Below are positions 24,657 through 35,145 of a stretch of 64,000 bases of DNA, piece by piece. A program made the position numbers and the translations under genes. Each line of letters starts with the position of its first letter. The stretch's first letter is position 1. Origin of the DNA: Escallonia rubra (lineage: Eukaryota > Streptophyta > Magnoliopsida > Escalloniales > Escalloniaceae); assembly GCA_033065855.1 (NCBI GenBank), contig JAVXUO010002250.1, positions 37,851 to 101,850 of the forward strand, in the 5' to 3' direction. The notes beneath the pieces are model-generated. The model saw nothing but the letters and a program-made list of their open reading frames with translations. It was not told the origin of the DNA and did no database searches.

Positions 24657-26186
24657 CTAAGAAAATAAAGCCCTAAACTGACACAAGATCGAGGAGGTTG
24701 GTATATACGATTTACCCGAAATCATCCGAGCCGAGATAGAGACAAACTGCCGCACCTTCCTTGTAAAAGTCATTCTACTGGCAGGAGAAGATTCTGCATT
24801 GTTTTGGATGCCAGAAGACCCACCAGTAGTACTGGTAACTATCTCCTCAAGAAGAGAAGAATCTACGGTGTCGGCGATGACATGAAAGGCTTTCTCTACT
24901 ACAGGAGAATCAGCTCTCTCTTGCAATACCAGTGCATACTCGAGCTGGACCATGACCTCAGCCATTGTAGGGCGTTTCATAGGAAGATTGTGCAGGCATT
25001 GCTCCGCAATTTTCACAACTGCAATCAAACAATTCGGCGAGATTTTCCCCCTCAAACTGGGATCAATACTCTGATCTAGTATTCCTTCTTTGATGCAGTA
25101 TTTGGCCCATGCGGCTAGACCCCATTGCTCCTCATCCAGCGTTACATCTACTGCCGGCCTCCCGCACAGCACTTCGAACAATACCACACCAAAGGCATAC
25201 ACGTCCGATTTCCTCGTTAGTCTGCGGGTCAAGTAATACTCGGGATCCATATACCCAAATGTGCCTCTCACATCGGTGCTTACGTGGCTGCATGACTGAT
25301 TTGCCGGGCCTAATCTTGACATCCCAAAGTCCGCAATCTTAGCTGGCCAATTCTCGCCCAACAAGATGTTTGAGCTCTTCACATCACGATGTATAACTCT
25401 GTGCAGGACACTAGTACCAGTGTGAAGATAGTCCAATCCACGGGCGGCGCCGATGCATATCTTGAGGCGCTGCACCCAAGAAAGAGGAGATTTATTACTT
25501 CTATCACGCTTGTGCAGATGGTCAGCAAGGCTACCAAGGAGTATGTACTCATACACAAGGATCATATCGTGGACGTTGTCGCAGTAACCAATGAGAGAGA
25601 CGAGGTGGCTGTGTCGAAACTTGGAAAGCATCTCGATCTCTGTCCAAAACTGGGGGGCTCCTTGCCTGGACATGGAACTCAGCCGCTTGATCGCCACGGT
25701 AGTTGTTCCATTGTCGATGAGCCCTCTGTACACCTTTCCGAACCCTCCCTGTCCGATGACCAAAGCATCATCAAAGTCGCGGGTGGCCAATTGGATATCG
25801 GCAAGAGAAAACTGACGGCATAGATGCTCCGTAAAGTAGGCAGACGGTCTAACTTGATTACCGGAGTTTTCTTCATGAAGTTGTCTCAGCTTATAAACAA
25901 AAATGTTCAGAAGGGTGATGAAAAGTACCAAATCCGTCACAACCAAATTAATCACTCTTCGCAGCGTTGGAGTCCAAGAATTGGAACCATGTCGCGGAGG
26001 CTCCTTGGGTTCCAACTTGCCTAGATGGTTGCCGGAGTAACAAAACTTTGAGTCAACAACGTTATCAAGAGGAGATTGATCATAAGGCGCGGGAAAGTTA
26101 TACGCGTCGGTAAAAATTAGTAGTAGATGATAGTACAAGAGAAAGAAGTAGATGAGGGTGGAAGTTGGTGATGGAGCCCGGAACAT
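24657..26186 (-). CDS. Kinase A2: CrRLK1L-type receptor-like kinase with minimal ectodomain
   Basis: This is an intact 509-residue frame. From the N-terminus: a strongly hydrophobic signal peptide (about 1-27); a short outer segment of about 45 residues containing FPAPYDQSP; a membrane helix (about 82-103, VLFITLLNIFVYKL); a juxtamembrane region; the kinase core with [30 protein letters not shown] and GTFGYMDPEYY; and a Ser-rich tail. The sequence is FERONIA-like throughout the kinase, but the roughly 350-residue malectin-like ectodomain of that family is absent. It is expected in the plasma membrane, facing the cytoplasm. Without a ligand domain it may act as a co-receptor or adaptor, or as a decoy; that is inference. 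Kinase B2 lies downstream in the same direction. A donor (TTTCGG/GTAAAT) near the end allows an alternative C-terminus. Confidence 0.85.
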   Translation of the reverse strand: MFRAPSPTSTLIYFFLLYYHLLLIFTDAYNFPAPYDQSPLDNVVDSKFCYSGNHLGKLEPKEPPRHGSNSWTPTLRRVINLVVTDLVLFITLLNIFVYKLRQLHEENSGNQVRPSAYFTEHLCRQFSLADIQLATRDFDDALVIGQGGFGKVYRGLIDNGTTTVAIKRLSSMSRQGAPQFWTEIEMLSKFRHSHLVSLIGYCDNVHDMILVYEYILLGSLADHLHKRDRSNKSPLSWVQRLKICIGAARGLDYLHTGTSVLHRVIHRDVKSSNILLGENWPAKIADFGMSRLGPANQSCSHVSTDVRGTFGYMDPEYYLTRRLTRKSDVYAFGVVLFEVLCGRPAVDVTLDEEQWGLAAWAKYCIKEGILDQSIDPSLRGKISPNCLIAVVKIAEQCLHNLPMKRPTMAEVMVQLEYALVLQERADSPVVEKAFHVIADTVDSSLLEEIVTSTTGGSSGIQNNAESSPASRMTFTRKVRQFVSISARMISGKSYIPTSSILCQFRALFS

Positions 26187-26421
26187 GCTTCTACGTGGTA
26201 GGCATTATTGAGGTTGAAGATGAGAAAAACTTTCCAAGGCACCATCTTGTCTTCTGCTTAATCCTAATACCAGTAGTTTTCCTGGTCAGGTGCTGTCGGC
26301 TGCTTTTGTGGACAATATACAGCCAATGACTTGTCAAATGAAAGGGCAGGAGAAGTCTTTCCACCCTAATTATTTAGTGCTAACCAACTCAGCGTCCCCT
26401 ACTGACTACACTCAGGAGCAG

Positions 26422-26452
<31 letters not shown>

Positions 26453-26931
26453 AAGGGGGTGTAAAAATTATATCGAATTCACCAAAAAAAATTATTACTA
26501 AAATGGAATGTGATTTCCGGTGCATGCAAGGGTTTCAATTCGCCATCTTCCTTTCCACAAAAAAGGTACAACAAAAAATGAAAAGAAGAATAAGTTTATG
26601 TATGAATGTAGTTCTCTAGAATTGTTTGTGCATGGAAGGACATGTCCCGACGAGAGAACTGGTAATCATTCCAAAAGAGAAGTACGTACAATCAGAAGTG
26701 ATTGGTGTGGAACTCACACCAAAGCCAAGCAACGAAAAAGAAAGAAAAATTAAAAATACTACCTAGAGAACTTAAACGTCTCAAAACATTTGGCAGGTGG
26801 AAAGTCAATTAATTGGTTGTTTCCTTTTTCCTTTGATTTGGCTCCAAAACTTTTGCTTTGCCTCCAAGCAAATCCACTTCACCTCTTATACATGTACATA
26901 TGTCGTGTGAGTCTTGGATGACACCTTAGAG

Positions 26932-26974
<43 letters not shown>

Positions 26975-27299
26975 CTTCACATCCGAAGCTCTCTCTCTCT
27001 TTGTTTAGTATTATATCAAATTTCTTTGATACACTGTGATGTTTTAGTCCACATATTTTGCTATTGTGTGAGCAAAGGAAATCAATAAGAAATTCAAAGA
27101 AGTCTTAGATAGGCCAGATGTTAAGCAGAAAATTGATGCTTTGAATGTTGAAATAAAGAAGTCTAGAGGGGAGTTCGACTAGGGGCTGAAGAAAAAATTC
27201 GTGCAAGTTAAGGAATTTCTTTGATACACTGTGCAAGTTCACCACATATTTTTGCTATCAAATTTCAAAAGTCAGGGGGTGGACTAGCCCCCCCTAGTC
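26187..27299. promoter_or_regulatory. Upstream region of kinase A2
   Basis: 26.19-26.40 kb is conserved upstream of A3 and A4 (for example GTAGTTTTCCTGGTCA and TACAGCCAATGACTTGT, which includes a CCAAT box), so it probably holds the shared A promoter. Beyond it come a T run (about 26.43-26.45 kb), AT-rich DNA and a CA microsatellite (about 26.94-26.97 kb). No gene was found. Confidence 0.45.
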
Positions 27300-27600
27300 C
27301 TAATGTAGTTCCGCCTATGTATGTGATACTAGTGGTGGTGGGTTTGAGGACGGTGTTGGTCGTGGGTGTAAAGGTGGTTATGTGCATGGGTGGTGACGTC
27401 AGTTGGAATGGTGGAGCGTGGCGGCGGTTTGGATGGTGGAGCAGTGTTGGTGGTGTCGGTCAAAGGAGGGAGAAGAGTGCTGATAAAAAGGATAGAGAGA
27501 GTACGAAGAAGGAAACGATTGATTGGTTCGCACCTCCTCCACGTGGACGGCCCTCCACTTTTTTTAACAGAGAAATGATTGTAAATTTAATCACAACGGA
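27300..27600. mobile_element. Partial inverted copy of the 3-kb TIR element
   Basis: GTGGACGGCCCTCCACTTTT, GAAGGAAACGATTGATTGG and TGTAAAGGTGGTTATG match 2.97-3.37 kb in reverse. Only the part near one end is present. The long frame across it reflects the repetitive G-rich sequence. Confidence 0.5.
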
Positions 27601-28199
27601 CTTAAAGCGTTCGGCTGTTTTGTGATAAAACAAGAACCTGAATTTTATGTGAGACAACGATATAACGCACATAGGGTTATTTGCAATTTAGCCTTCCTAA
27701 ATTTTAGGTCTTCTTTTGGCTTGAATCTCGAGTTGGTCTTTACAAGAGTCGATTGATTCAGTTTTTTGAGCGAGTTGTATGATTCAATTTTTTTTGTGTA
27801 GTGTTATCAATTTTCTTCTCAAAACAATTACTATCAAATTAGTTTTGATTCTGTACATTATTTAAAAAAAAAGAAGCATTTTATTTTTAATTAAAATGAA
27901 GTGTCACTAAATAATAGTACTATTACAAATTACCAAACTATTGTTTTGGGACAAAGATAAGAAACGGAAAGCAAAATAGAAAGAAGTAACATGCCACAAC
28001 GATATGCAAACACTTGAGAAAATTAGAGGTACGAATTCAAAGAGCTAGAACTTAAAGAATGGGATTGTAATTAACTACAAGAAATATGGTGGAATAAGAA
28101 AAAGATTAAAAACCAATTGTAGAATGCAATATGGTTAAAGATCTATGGAGCTGAGCATGATAAATGGTACAAAGAATGTCGCCACATTGCCGACTTCTA

Positions 28200-29120
28200 A
28201 GTATTGCAAACCAACATTAAACCTAAATGTAGTAAACACGATGAATTATGCAAAAATTCTGGATTGAAGATCACTGTAAAAGTAAATAAAATTATCAAGG
28301 GTAATGAATGGAAGTTACCACTCAGCAGATCAGAGGAATTCAGGAGAGTAACTAGCATTTTGGCCCATAGCCCTGTACCTAATGTTGGCAATCAAGATCA
28401 AATATGTGGAAATTGATCCCCATTGGTGAATTCACTGTCAAAACAGCATGGGAAGGGATTAAAACCAGAGCACCAAAGACTCATCGGTGTAAACTGGTAT
28501 GGTTCACAGGACACGTACCAAAATGTGCAATAATATTATGGTTGTTATGTAAAAAGGGATTAAGAACAAAGGCAAGATTAAAGGCTTGGAATGTGATTCC
28601 AAATGATCAGTGTGTGCTATGCATGAATCATCATGAGAATGAAGATTATCTTTTTGTGCAATGCTCCTATGCAAAAAGAATGTGGACTGCAACATTTAGT
28701 AAAATGAAAATGAGCATCCCCCTGGTATCATGACAGGAACTTCTTTAGCATTTCACTAAACATCTCAGAGGAAAAAGTCTCAAAGCCAGACTTGGTAAAC
28801 TTGTAGTAGTTGTGGTTACCTATGGGAATTGGCTAGAGATAAATGCTAGAATTTTTTAGTATAAACAAGCTGAGGTAAGAGGATGTCCGTAGATGGTTAC
28901 TCAATGGATAGAGTATAGAACACTAAGCTGGAGGAAGAACCCAGCAACTGCACGAAACCAAGAGCTATGCTAAGAATAGGGACTGGATGCTCAAAAAATT
29001 TTGGTAGAATAATGTACATACAATAGCAGGGATGTTGAGGAAACTGTAAATAGATGAAGAAGGTTGTAATTGTTTGTTTGAGCTTATATGAATACAAGGA
29101 CCATTGACCAAAAAAATATA
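28200..29120 (+). mobile_element. Degenerate LINE (non-LTR) 3' fragment
   Basis: Two frames carry the end of a plant L1-type ORF2. The first (to about 28.40 kb) resembles the linker after the reverse transcriptase (IIKGNEWKLPLSRSEEF). The second (28404-28733) is the reverse-transcriptase zinc-binding domain, with FTVKTAWEGI, WLLCKKGLRTKARL and CVLCMNHHENEDYLFVQC. A frameshift separates them. The 3' end runs to GACCAAAAAAATATAT at about 29.12 kb. The surrounding DNA (28.08-28.25 kb) matches 58.14-58.32 kb, where the insert is missing, so the left boundary is near 28253. Confidence 0.75.
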
Positions 29121-29128
29121 TATATTAG

Positions 29129-30639
29129 GCGAAAAGAATTGATTGCGCAATAATCAAAATGGAAGAAAAGAAAAAAAAGTCAAAAATATATCCCGCACAT
29201 ACTGAAAAAATATGTTAATAAACAAAAAAATTATTGTAGCACCGAGAGGGGGATTGAGGATGTTATCACAAAGCCAATCTTCTTGAGGTTCCAATCACAC
29301 TAAAGCTGCTTATTTAGACAGGTTACATTTACAAGGAAGAGAGAAATAACAAGAAGAGATATAAGGACGTTTAGATCTAGTAATTAAGAAAAATAGTTAT
29401 AAAAACATCAAAGTTAAGAAGAAAATTGTAGTAAGTGTCACTATATTGTTTGCATTACGAAGAACATAAAGTTTAATGTTGCTTGACATATATGCACATC
29501 TCGACTAAATCACATTTATGCAGTTGCTACGCTTACTGTAATCTGCATGTTCAAAAAAAACATCACGAAGATTGAGAAAATGAAAGATAGTCTTGCTCGA
29601 GCATAAATCATATACAAAACATAAACATGTATGCTTACATGGTGCCCAGATTGAGACCTGGCAACTTGACTTTGGGGTGACCGGGCAACCAAAGTCACCC
29701 CTTGACTTTGAGGTGGCTTTGGTTGCTAGGTCTAGTCCCTGGAAAATTTGTTACAAGCTGCACACAGGGAAGGTTACGCAGTCTATTTCTGGTTAGCAAG
29801 TATGGCGCTGCTCTGTTTGAAGATATATGCTTTCTGCTGCCTTCACACAAAACATGCTTTGACTGGTAACAAGCATATATCTAGGAAAGCAATTACGCCC
29901 GATTTAATAAGTGATCCTCGGCAGATTCTTGCGGAAAAACAACTTATGACTCAAGGCAAAATTTTGAACTTCTGAAATTAATACGAAATCAGGAACAAAG
30001 CATTCTTACCAATTGGGGTCAGTCTAGTTGCTCTGTTTTCACTTCCAGAAGATTTTGGCTACAACTCCGGTTGTAGCCCTCTCGCTACAGTCCTAAATAT
30101 TGTCCATGACAGGTTTTAATGATAGTTTTTTTTAGAGTCGCTAGTTAAATGCAGTACTGACCATATTTAGCAACAGTTAGGTACCGTTTCGTAGAGAATT
30201 GTGGCCTCTTTGAGCAACCCAGGTTGCAGCCAAAAAAATTCATTTTATTTCCTCCTACTTTTTACCATGGTTCGTTATTAGTGCAATCCTTCACAAAAAT
30301 CATTTTGAAGCACGTTGTTGGAAATTAACTTGGCTTATGTTTGCTCATTTCATTATCAAGTATCAACATGGTGGTGATTATCGGTTTGGTAGTGGGCCTC
30401 TAGTATAGTGTCTTGTGCAGATATTATACGTGCACTGTGTTTTGTTTATTTAATACCGGCAATAAGTGATTGAAATTTATATATATATATATATATATAT
30501 GAAAGTCGAAGTTGAGAGAATATTGTCCAGTCATCGCGTACTTTGACACTCTCTTAATTCGCCATATGGACTTTCCTATTTTGAAATTTTAAAATATTTT
30601 AAATTTACTTACATTTGTAATAATTATTTGAACTATCTT

Positions 30640-30705
<66 letters not shown>

Positions 30706-31398
30706 ACACACACACAAAAATTGATTTGGATTCCTTTCTTCTATTTAAAATTCAACCAATTATATAGATTTTACATTTCTCTCTTCTATGTCAAACATGT
30801 CCTACTAAATTTTTTTATTTATATCTTTAAAATTTCATTAATTGCTAGATTTTGATAAAAGTAATTCTCCATATATTCCTTTTTAATCTTAATCTTTTTT
30901 ATTGTTTAGAAAAACAATAATATTCTCCATCAGTTTTTCTATTAAACTATCATAATTTCCTTCCTTTTATTTCATTACAAGTTTTATATATAGTTTATGC
31001 TCCCATTTTTTTCAATCATTATTATACACTGTTACTCTTTTCTTGATGATCTTGAGTAATACAATCTCAGCACACGAGTTATTTTTGTTACTATTATTAT
31101 TGCTATTACTATTAGTTAAGAGAGACTATTTTTATTAATTCATATACTATTCTTCATCTTCATTTGTCACTAAAAACTAAAAATTATTGCCCAAGTTCAT
31201 TTCTAATGATAAAAATTGGTAAGAGAACTCCTTTAAAAAGGTAAAAAAAATAAATTTTTGATTCTTTTATTGTCACTACCAATTTCGTAATTATTATTAG
31301 GCATACAAATACGAAATCTCTTAACAAGTATTTTGATAGTTGTTGTTTCCTTGTGCAACGCATGTGATCAAAACTAGTAATAGATCAATACCGACAAT
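29129..31398. other. AT-rich intergenic region with microsatellites
   Basis: No gene is supported. Contents: an imperfect duplicated and inverted GACTTTG/GGTGGC segment at 29.66-29.73 kb, a MITE at about 30.05-30.23 kb, an AT run at about 30.48-30.50 kb, and a CT-then-CA microsatellite at about 30.64-30.71 kb. 30.32-30.47 kb is an inverted paralogue of 16.32-16.47 kb. Confidence 0.5.
30053..30233. mobile_element. MITE related to the one at 7.13 kb
   Basis: TTTGGCTACAACTCCGGTTG at the left and, inverted, TTTGGCTGCAACCTGGGTTG at the right form imperfect terminal inverted repeats. The interior (TTTTTTTAGAGTCGCTAG) resembles that of the 7.13-kb MITE (TTTTTAGTGGC). I did not resolve a target duplication. 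Confidence 0.5.
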
Positions 31399-31560
31399 TC
31401 CTCAAGAGGTTGGTTTAATGATCAAGAAGCTTTGCTCCCTTCCTATTTCCTGAGTACAAACCTTGGAGCCAGCAACCCGAAGAAAATTTTCTCTAAATGC
31501 ACCAAGGCAGTGTTGGGGATGCACCCTTAAAATCGACCTGAAATGAGACTTAGTCTCGTT
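31399..31560 (+). mobile_element. Possible tRNA-derived SINE
   Basis: GAGGTTGGTTTAATGATCAA resembles an RNA polymerase III box A region, and GAGTACAAACCTTGG, about 50 bases on, resembles a decayed box B (GGTTCGAATCC type). The spacing and the TTTGCTCCCTT between them are as in plant SINEs. No clear tail or target duplication was found. Confidence 0.4.
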
Positions 31561-31639
31561 TGACGCTAAAGCAGGTCTGAGGATAATCCTGACCGTCTTA
31601 TAAAGAAAAAGTATTGGTCCGAGGATATTCCTAACCGTC

Positions 31640-31868
31640 CTATAAAGAAAAAGTACTGAATATATAGTACTATTAAAGATCAAGATACTTAATTGTAACA
31701 GTTTTAACCAAATCATTGTGTTGGAAAGAAAAAGTACCGAATATATAGTACTATTAAAGATCAAGATACTTAATTGTAACAGTTTTAACCAAATCATTGT
31801 GTTGGAAAGAAAAAGTACCGAATATATAGTACTGAATAGATAATACTATTAAAGATCAAGTTCACGAA
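31640..31868 (+). repeat. Tandem duplication, about 80-bp unit
   Basis: AAGTAC(T/C)GAATATATAGTAC through AAATCATTGTGTTGGAAAG is present twice nearly unchanged, with a third partial copy. A single related copy is at 58.40-58.47 kb, so the amplification happened after the segments were duplicated. Confidence 0.8.
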
Positions 31869-33166
31869 CTTGTGTTGAAAACTAAATCATTTATATCTTC
31901 ATCGTTTGATATGAAGGATATGGGGGAAGCCAATGTTATTTTGGGAATGAAAATAATTAGATCATCGGATTCTATTTCTTTGTCGCAGTCTCATTATATT
32001 GAGAAAATTTCAAAGAAATTTAATCACGAGAATTGTGCCCCGGTTACTACCCCATATGACCCTTCTATTAAGTTGAGGGCAAATGAAGGGAAATGTGTTT
32101 CAGCTAGAGTATTCTAGTGTTATTGGCAGCTTGATGTATATTATGCAATGTACCCGACCAGATATAGCCTTTGCGGTCGGTGTTTTGAATAGGTTTACTC
32201 ATAACCCTGGGCAAGTCCATTGAAATGCTGTGTTTAGAGTACTTAAGTACCTTAAGGGCACAATGAACTATGCATTAACTTACAAGAAATTTTCTGCCGT
32301 TTTGGAAAGGTACACATATGCAAACTGGATCACGGACACAGATAAAATAAAGTCCACAAGTGGTTGGATATTTACCATAGGTGGAGGTGCTATTTCTTGG
32401 GGTTCCAAGAAGCAAACTTTGATTTCGTATTCGACCATGGAGTCCGCGTTTATTGTTTTGGCAATGGCGGTCAATGAAGCAGAATGGCTAAGAGACCTGT
32501 TGATAGAGATTTCTCTATGGCCTAAGCCAATGCCTGTTATTTCTATATTCTGCGATAACGAGGCAGTGTTAACGCGGGCATATAGTAAGGCTTACAATGA
32601 GAAGTCTAGACATATAAGTCTTAGACATAGTTATGTGAGAGAACAATTAAGCAAATGAATTGTTACTGTTAGTTATGTAAAATCCAAAGGTAATTTGGCG
32701 GATCCCTTTACAAAAGGCCTAGGCAGGGATATAATATGGCAGACTTCCAGGGAGATGGGTTTGAAGCTCATGAAATAAGAGAGATAAGATGGACGTGGAA
32801 ACCAACTAGATAATAGAGTAACCTCTAGTCTTCTAGTTCAATGAAAAAACACGTTGTATTTATAACCAAAGATGCACTAAAAAATGAAGATTTTGATCTC
32901 CATGCAATCTCAAGGTAGTGCATACTTGTATGGAGAACAAGAGGAGGGTGGGAGTTATTTCCTTAATAAATCTATGTCCTTAAAGGGGGGTGTAAGTCAT
33001 ACAAGTGCACCTTAGTAGATTTAACTATATAAGTGTGGGAAGTGGGGCCGCTTCTACGAGATTTGAGCTAATCTCTATGGCATTTATGAAAATCTTAAGA
33101 TGTAGCACAAGGCCGTAAATGTGCAGGTATTTGAAAATTTGGTTGTGAAGTTCTACACATAGTAGT
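31869..33166 (+). mobile_element. Ty1/copia remnant, left part
   Basis: The + strand reads as the end of a copia polyprotein: late reverse transcriptase (MKDMGEANVILGMKI; later [15 protein letters not shown]) and RNase H (TYANWITDTDKIKSTSGWIF; later ISYSTMESAFIVL). Stops are present at about 32115 and 32221. A polypurine tract (TAAAGGGGGG, 32981-32990) is followed by TGTAAGTC, the likely start of a 3' LTR, which is interrupted at 33166 by the Tat element and resumes at 43077. The 5' part of the element is missing. Confidence 0.8.
33162..33166 (+). repeat. Target site duplication of the Tat element, left
   Basis: GTAGT, repeated at 43072-43076, a 5-bp duplication as expected for gypsy integrases. 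Confidence 0.88.
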
Positions 33167-33558
33167 TGATATGGGAGAAAAACCATGGCTTAGGATGAAG
33201 ACACATGTCTTCATCCGAAAAGAGTCAAACTATTCTTCAGAATCAACAGAGCCGTTGTAAACTCCATTAAGTCTGGTAACTCCCCATTTAATGGTACTAA
33301 ACTGTCCATTCAATAGTTTAATGGACCATTTAGTAGAGTAACCCCCTCATAAATAAAGTGCTATATAAAGAAAATGAGGAGATGAACAAATGTAAGGTCT
33401 AAATCGAGAAACCACATTCTCTCTTTTATACAGATTTCTGACTTAAGCATCAGAGTTTTCCTCACCAGAAACTCTTCTGGCGAATCACCAGTGTTGACTG
33501 TGTTGTGCAGGTCTATTCACAAGGAAGTCAAGTTGCGTCCCAGATTTCATCAGCAACA
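33167..33558 (+). repeat. 5' LTR of the Tat element
   Basis: It starts TGATATGGGAG and ends CATCAGCAACA, 392 bp. TGCTATATAAAGAAA at about 33.36 kb is a likely TATA box for genomic transcription. Confidence 0.93.
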
Positions 33559-33561
33559 TTT

Positions 33562-33580
33562 TGGCGCCATCCGTGGGACC
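33562..33580 (+). other. Primer-binding site
   Basis: TGGCGCCATCCGTGGGACC begins three bases after the LTR. The TGGCGCC start is typical of Tat and Athila elements. I do not name the tRNA. Confidence 0.75.
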
Positions 33581-33597
33581 GATCTTGTGAATAGACG

Positions 33598-35145
33598 ATG
33601 GCTGAAAATCCAAACCCCCCTCCCATAAATCAAGATGGTGCTCTTGCTTCTAGCTCGTCATCTTCTTCTGAAATTCGAAATTTAGTTCTCGGAGGAACCA
33701 CTTCTCAACTGCGTCCTGATCGTGGTAAAGGGGTTGCCAATACTCCAACGTCCACCACGTTGCCAATCTCACCTCCGGTAAACCTCAGAGTTGTTCTCCC
33801 GTCACCTTTACCAACCGCTGGCCCGTCCAAACTTCCAACTCTCATAGAAACAACGACAGCTGCCACTTACACGACACCCGCCATCAGGAACACACAAGTT
33901 GATCTTTTGGCTGTCATCTCTTCAATGCAAAAATCTATTGAGAACTTGCAAGCGGCAATTGAACAACGATCTGAACCACGTTCAGACCCACACCTTATAG
34001 CCGCACACACCAACAATGCACACAAACAACCGGATCGTAATCACGAGAAGCACAAAAATGCAACTACGTACACACACGACCCGAATCAGTATTTCATTCA
34101 CATCGATGATGAGCGGCGCAATCCTTGGCATAGGAGACAAGAAGACTCTTATGACGTCCATACTAGGAGAGAGACATCTAGGCAAACGGAGATAAACTAT
34201 CATGAAGCTCCTTCTACCCGAAGGACAGTACTTCTCCGCTCTAAAGAGCATCGACCTGAATTCTACACGAATGCGCCCGTTATAGTTGGACGTCCATTTA
34301 CGGAAGACATCGAATTCTTTCCGACTCCAACACATTTCAAAATGCCCCAGTGTGATGCATATGACGACACAGGAGATCCAATGGAGCACTTGGCCCGCTT
34401 TACATCATGCATGAACTTGCACCTTGTCCCGGATCAAATCATGTGCCGAGCTTTTCCTGTTACACTAAAGGGAGCCGCACACGCCTGGTTCCAGCATTTA
34501 TCACCCCGCTCCATATCTTGTTGGGCGCAGTTGGCTGAATCTTTTCATGGAAATTTCCTAACAAGTCGGATTCAGAGGAAAAATTCTTCTGCACTCTTCC
34601 GAATAGTGCAAGGGCCTAAAGAATCCCTGAAGTCCTATTATGCACGCTTTAACGCGGAAAAACTCATTATCGATCACCTCGATTCGGGAGTAACCTTTGC
34701 GGCAATGGCCAGAGGAGTACGGCCAGGAACGCCCTTGCGCTTTTCGCTAAACAAGAGGCCGCCAGAGAATATGACTGATCTTCTAGACAGAGTAGAAAAA
34801 TACCTCCGAGCTGAGGAAGACTCGGCGCACCCTCAGGAAGAGCCAAGTTCAAACCAGAAGCGGCGAGATAGAACTGAGAACCGCGATCCGGATAACGAGT
34901 TAAAACGACCTCGGATCACAACGCCCAGACCTTTTACGCCTCTTACTGCCTCTCGAGAGCACATTCTTAATCAAGTCAAAGGGCAAAACATTCTCAAATG
35001 GCCCAAACCTATGAGACTGTCGGCTGACAAAAGAGATGACAAGTTGTACTGCCACTTCCATAAAGATCATGGTCATACAACTGAAGAATGCAAGGTCCTC
35101 CAGCGCGAGATCGAGAATCTCATCAGTAAAGGGCATCTCAAGTAA
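33598..35145 (+). CDS. gag: Gag of the Tat element
   Basis: A 515-residue frame starts 18 bases after the primer-binding site. A low-complexity N-terminus is followed by the retrotransposon Gag domain (FTEDIEFFPTPTHFKMPQCD, later HAWFQHLSPRSISCW) and a variant zinc knuckle near the end (YCHFHKDHGHTTEECKVL). Gag packages the element RNA in cytoplasmic particles. The frame closes at a TAA (35143-35145). Protease and reverse transcriptase continue in the same frame beyond it, so this stop probably arose by mutation within a single gag-pol frame. Confidence 0.85.
   Translation: MAENPNPPPINQDGALASSSSSSSEIRNLVLGGTTSQLRPDRGKGVANTPTSTTLPISPPVNLRVVLPSPLPTAGPSKLPTLIETTTAATYTTPAIRNTQVDLLAVISSMQKSIENLQAAIEQRSEPRSDPHLIAAHTNNAHKQPDRNHEKHKNATTYTHDPNQYFIHIDDERRNPWHRRQEDSYDVHTRRETSRQTEINYHEAPSTRRTVLLRSKEHRPEFYTNAPVIVGRPFTEDIEFFPTPTHFKMPQCDAYDDTGDPMEHLARFTSCMNLHLVPDQIMCRAFPVTLKGAAHAWFQHLSPRSISCWAQLAESFHGNFLTSRIQRKNSSALFRIVQGPKESLKSYYARFNAEKLIIDHLDSGVTFAAMARGVRPGTPLRFSLNKRPPENMTDLLDRVEKYLRAEEDSAHPQEEPSSNQKRRDRTENRDPDNELKRPRITTPRPFTPLTASREHILNQVKGQNILKWPKPMRLSADKRDDKLYCHFHKDHGHTTEECKVLQREIENLISKGHLK

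Noticed and set aside
25389-25823. Open frames of 74-144 codons on the strand opposite to kinase A2, repeated opposite A3 and A1
   Set aside because: They mirror the conserved kinase codons and resemble no known protein; their conservation follows from the kinase on the other strand.
33982-34389. 135-codon frame opposite gag
   Set aside because: Shadow of the gag frame; it has no TATA box, introns or family resemblance, in contrast to the antisense gene at 39.4-41.5 kb.
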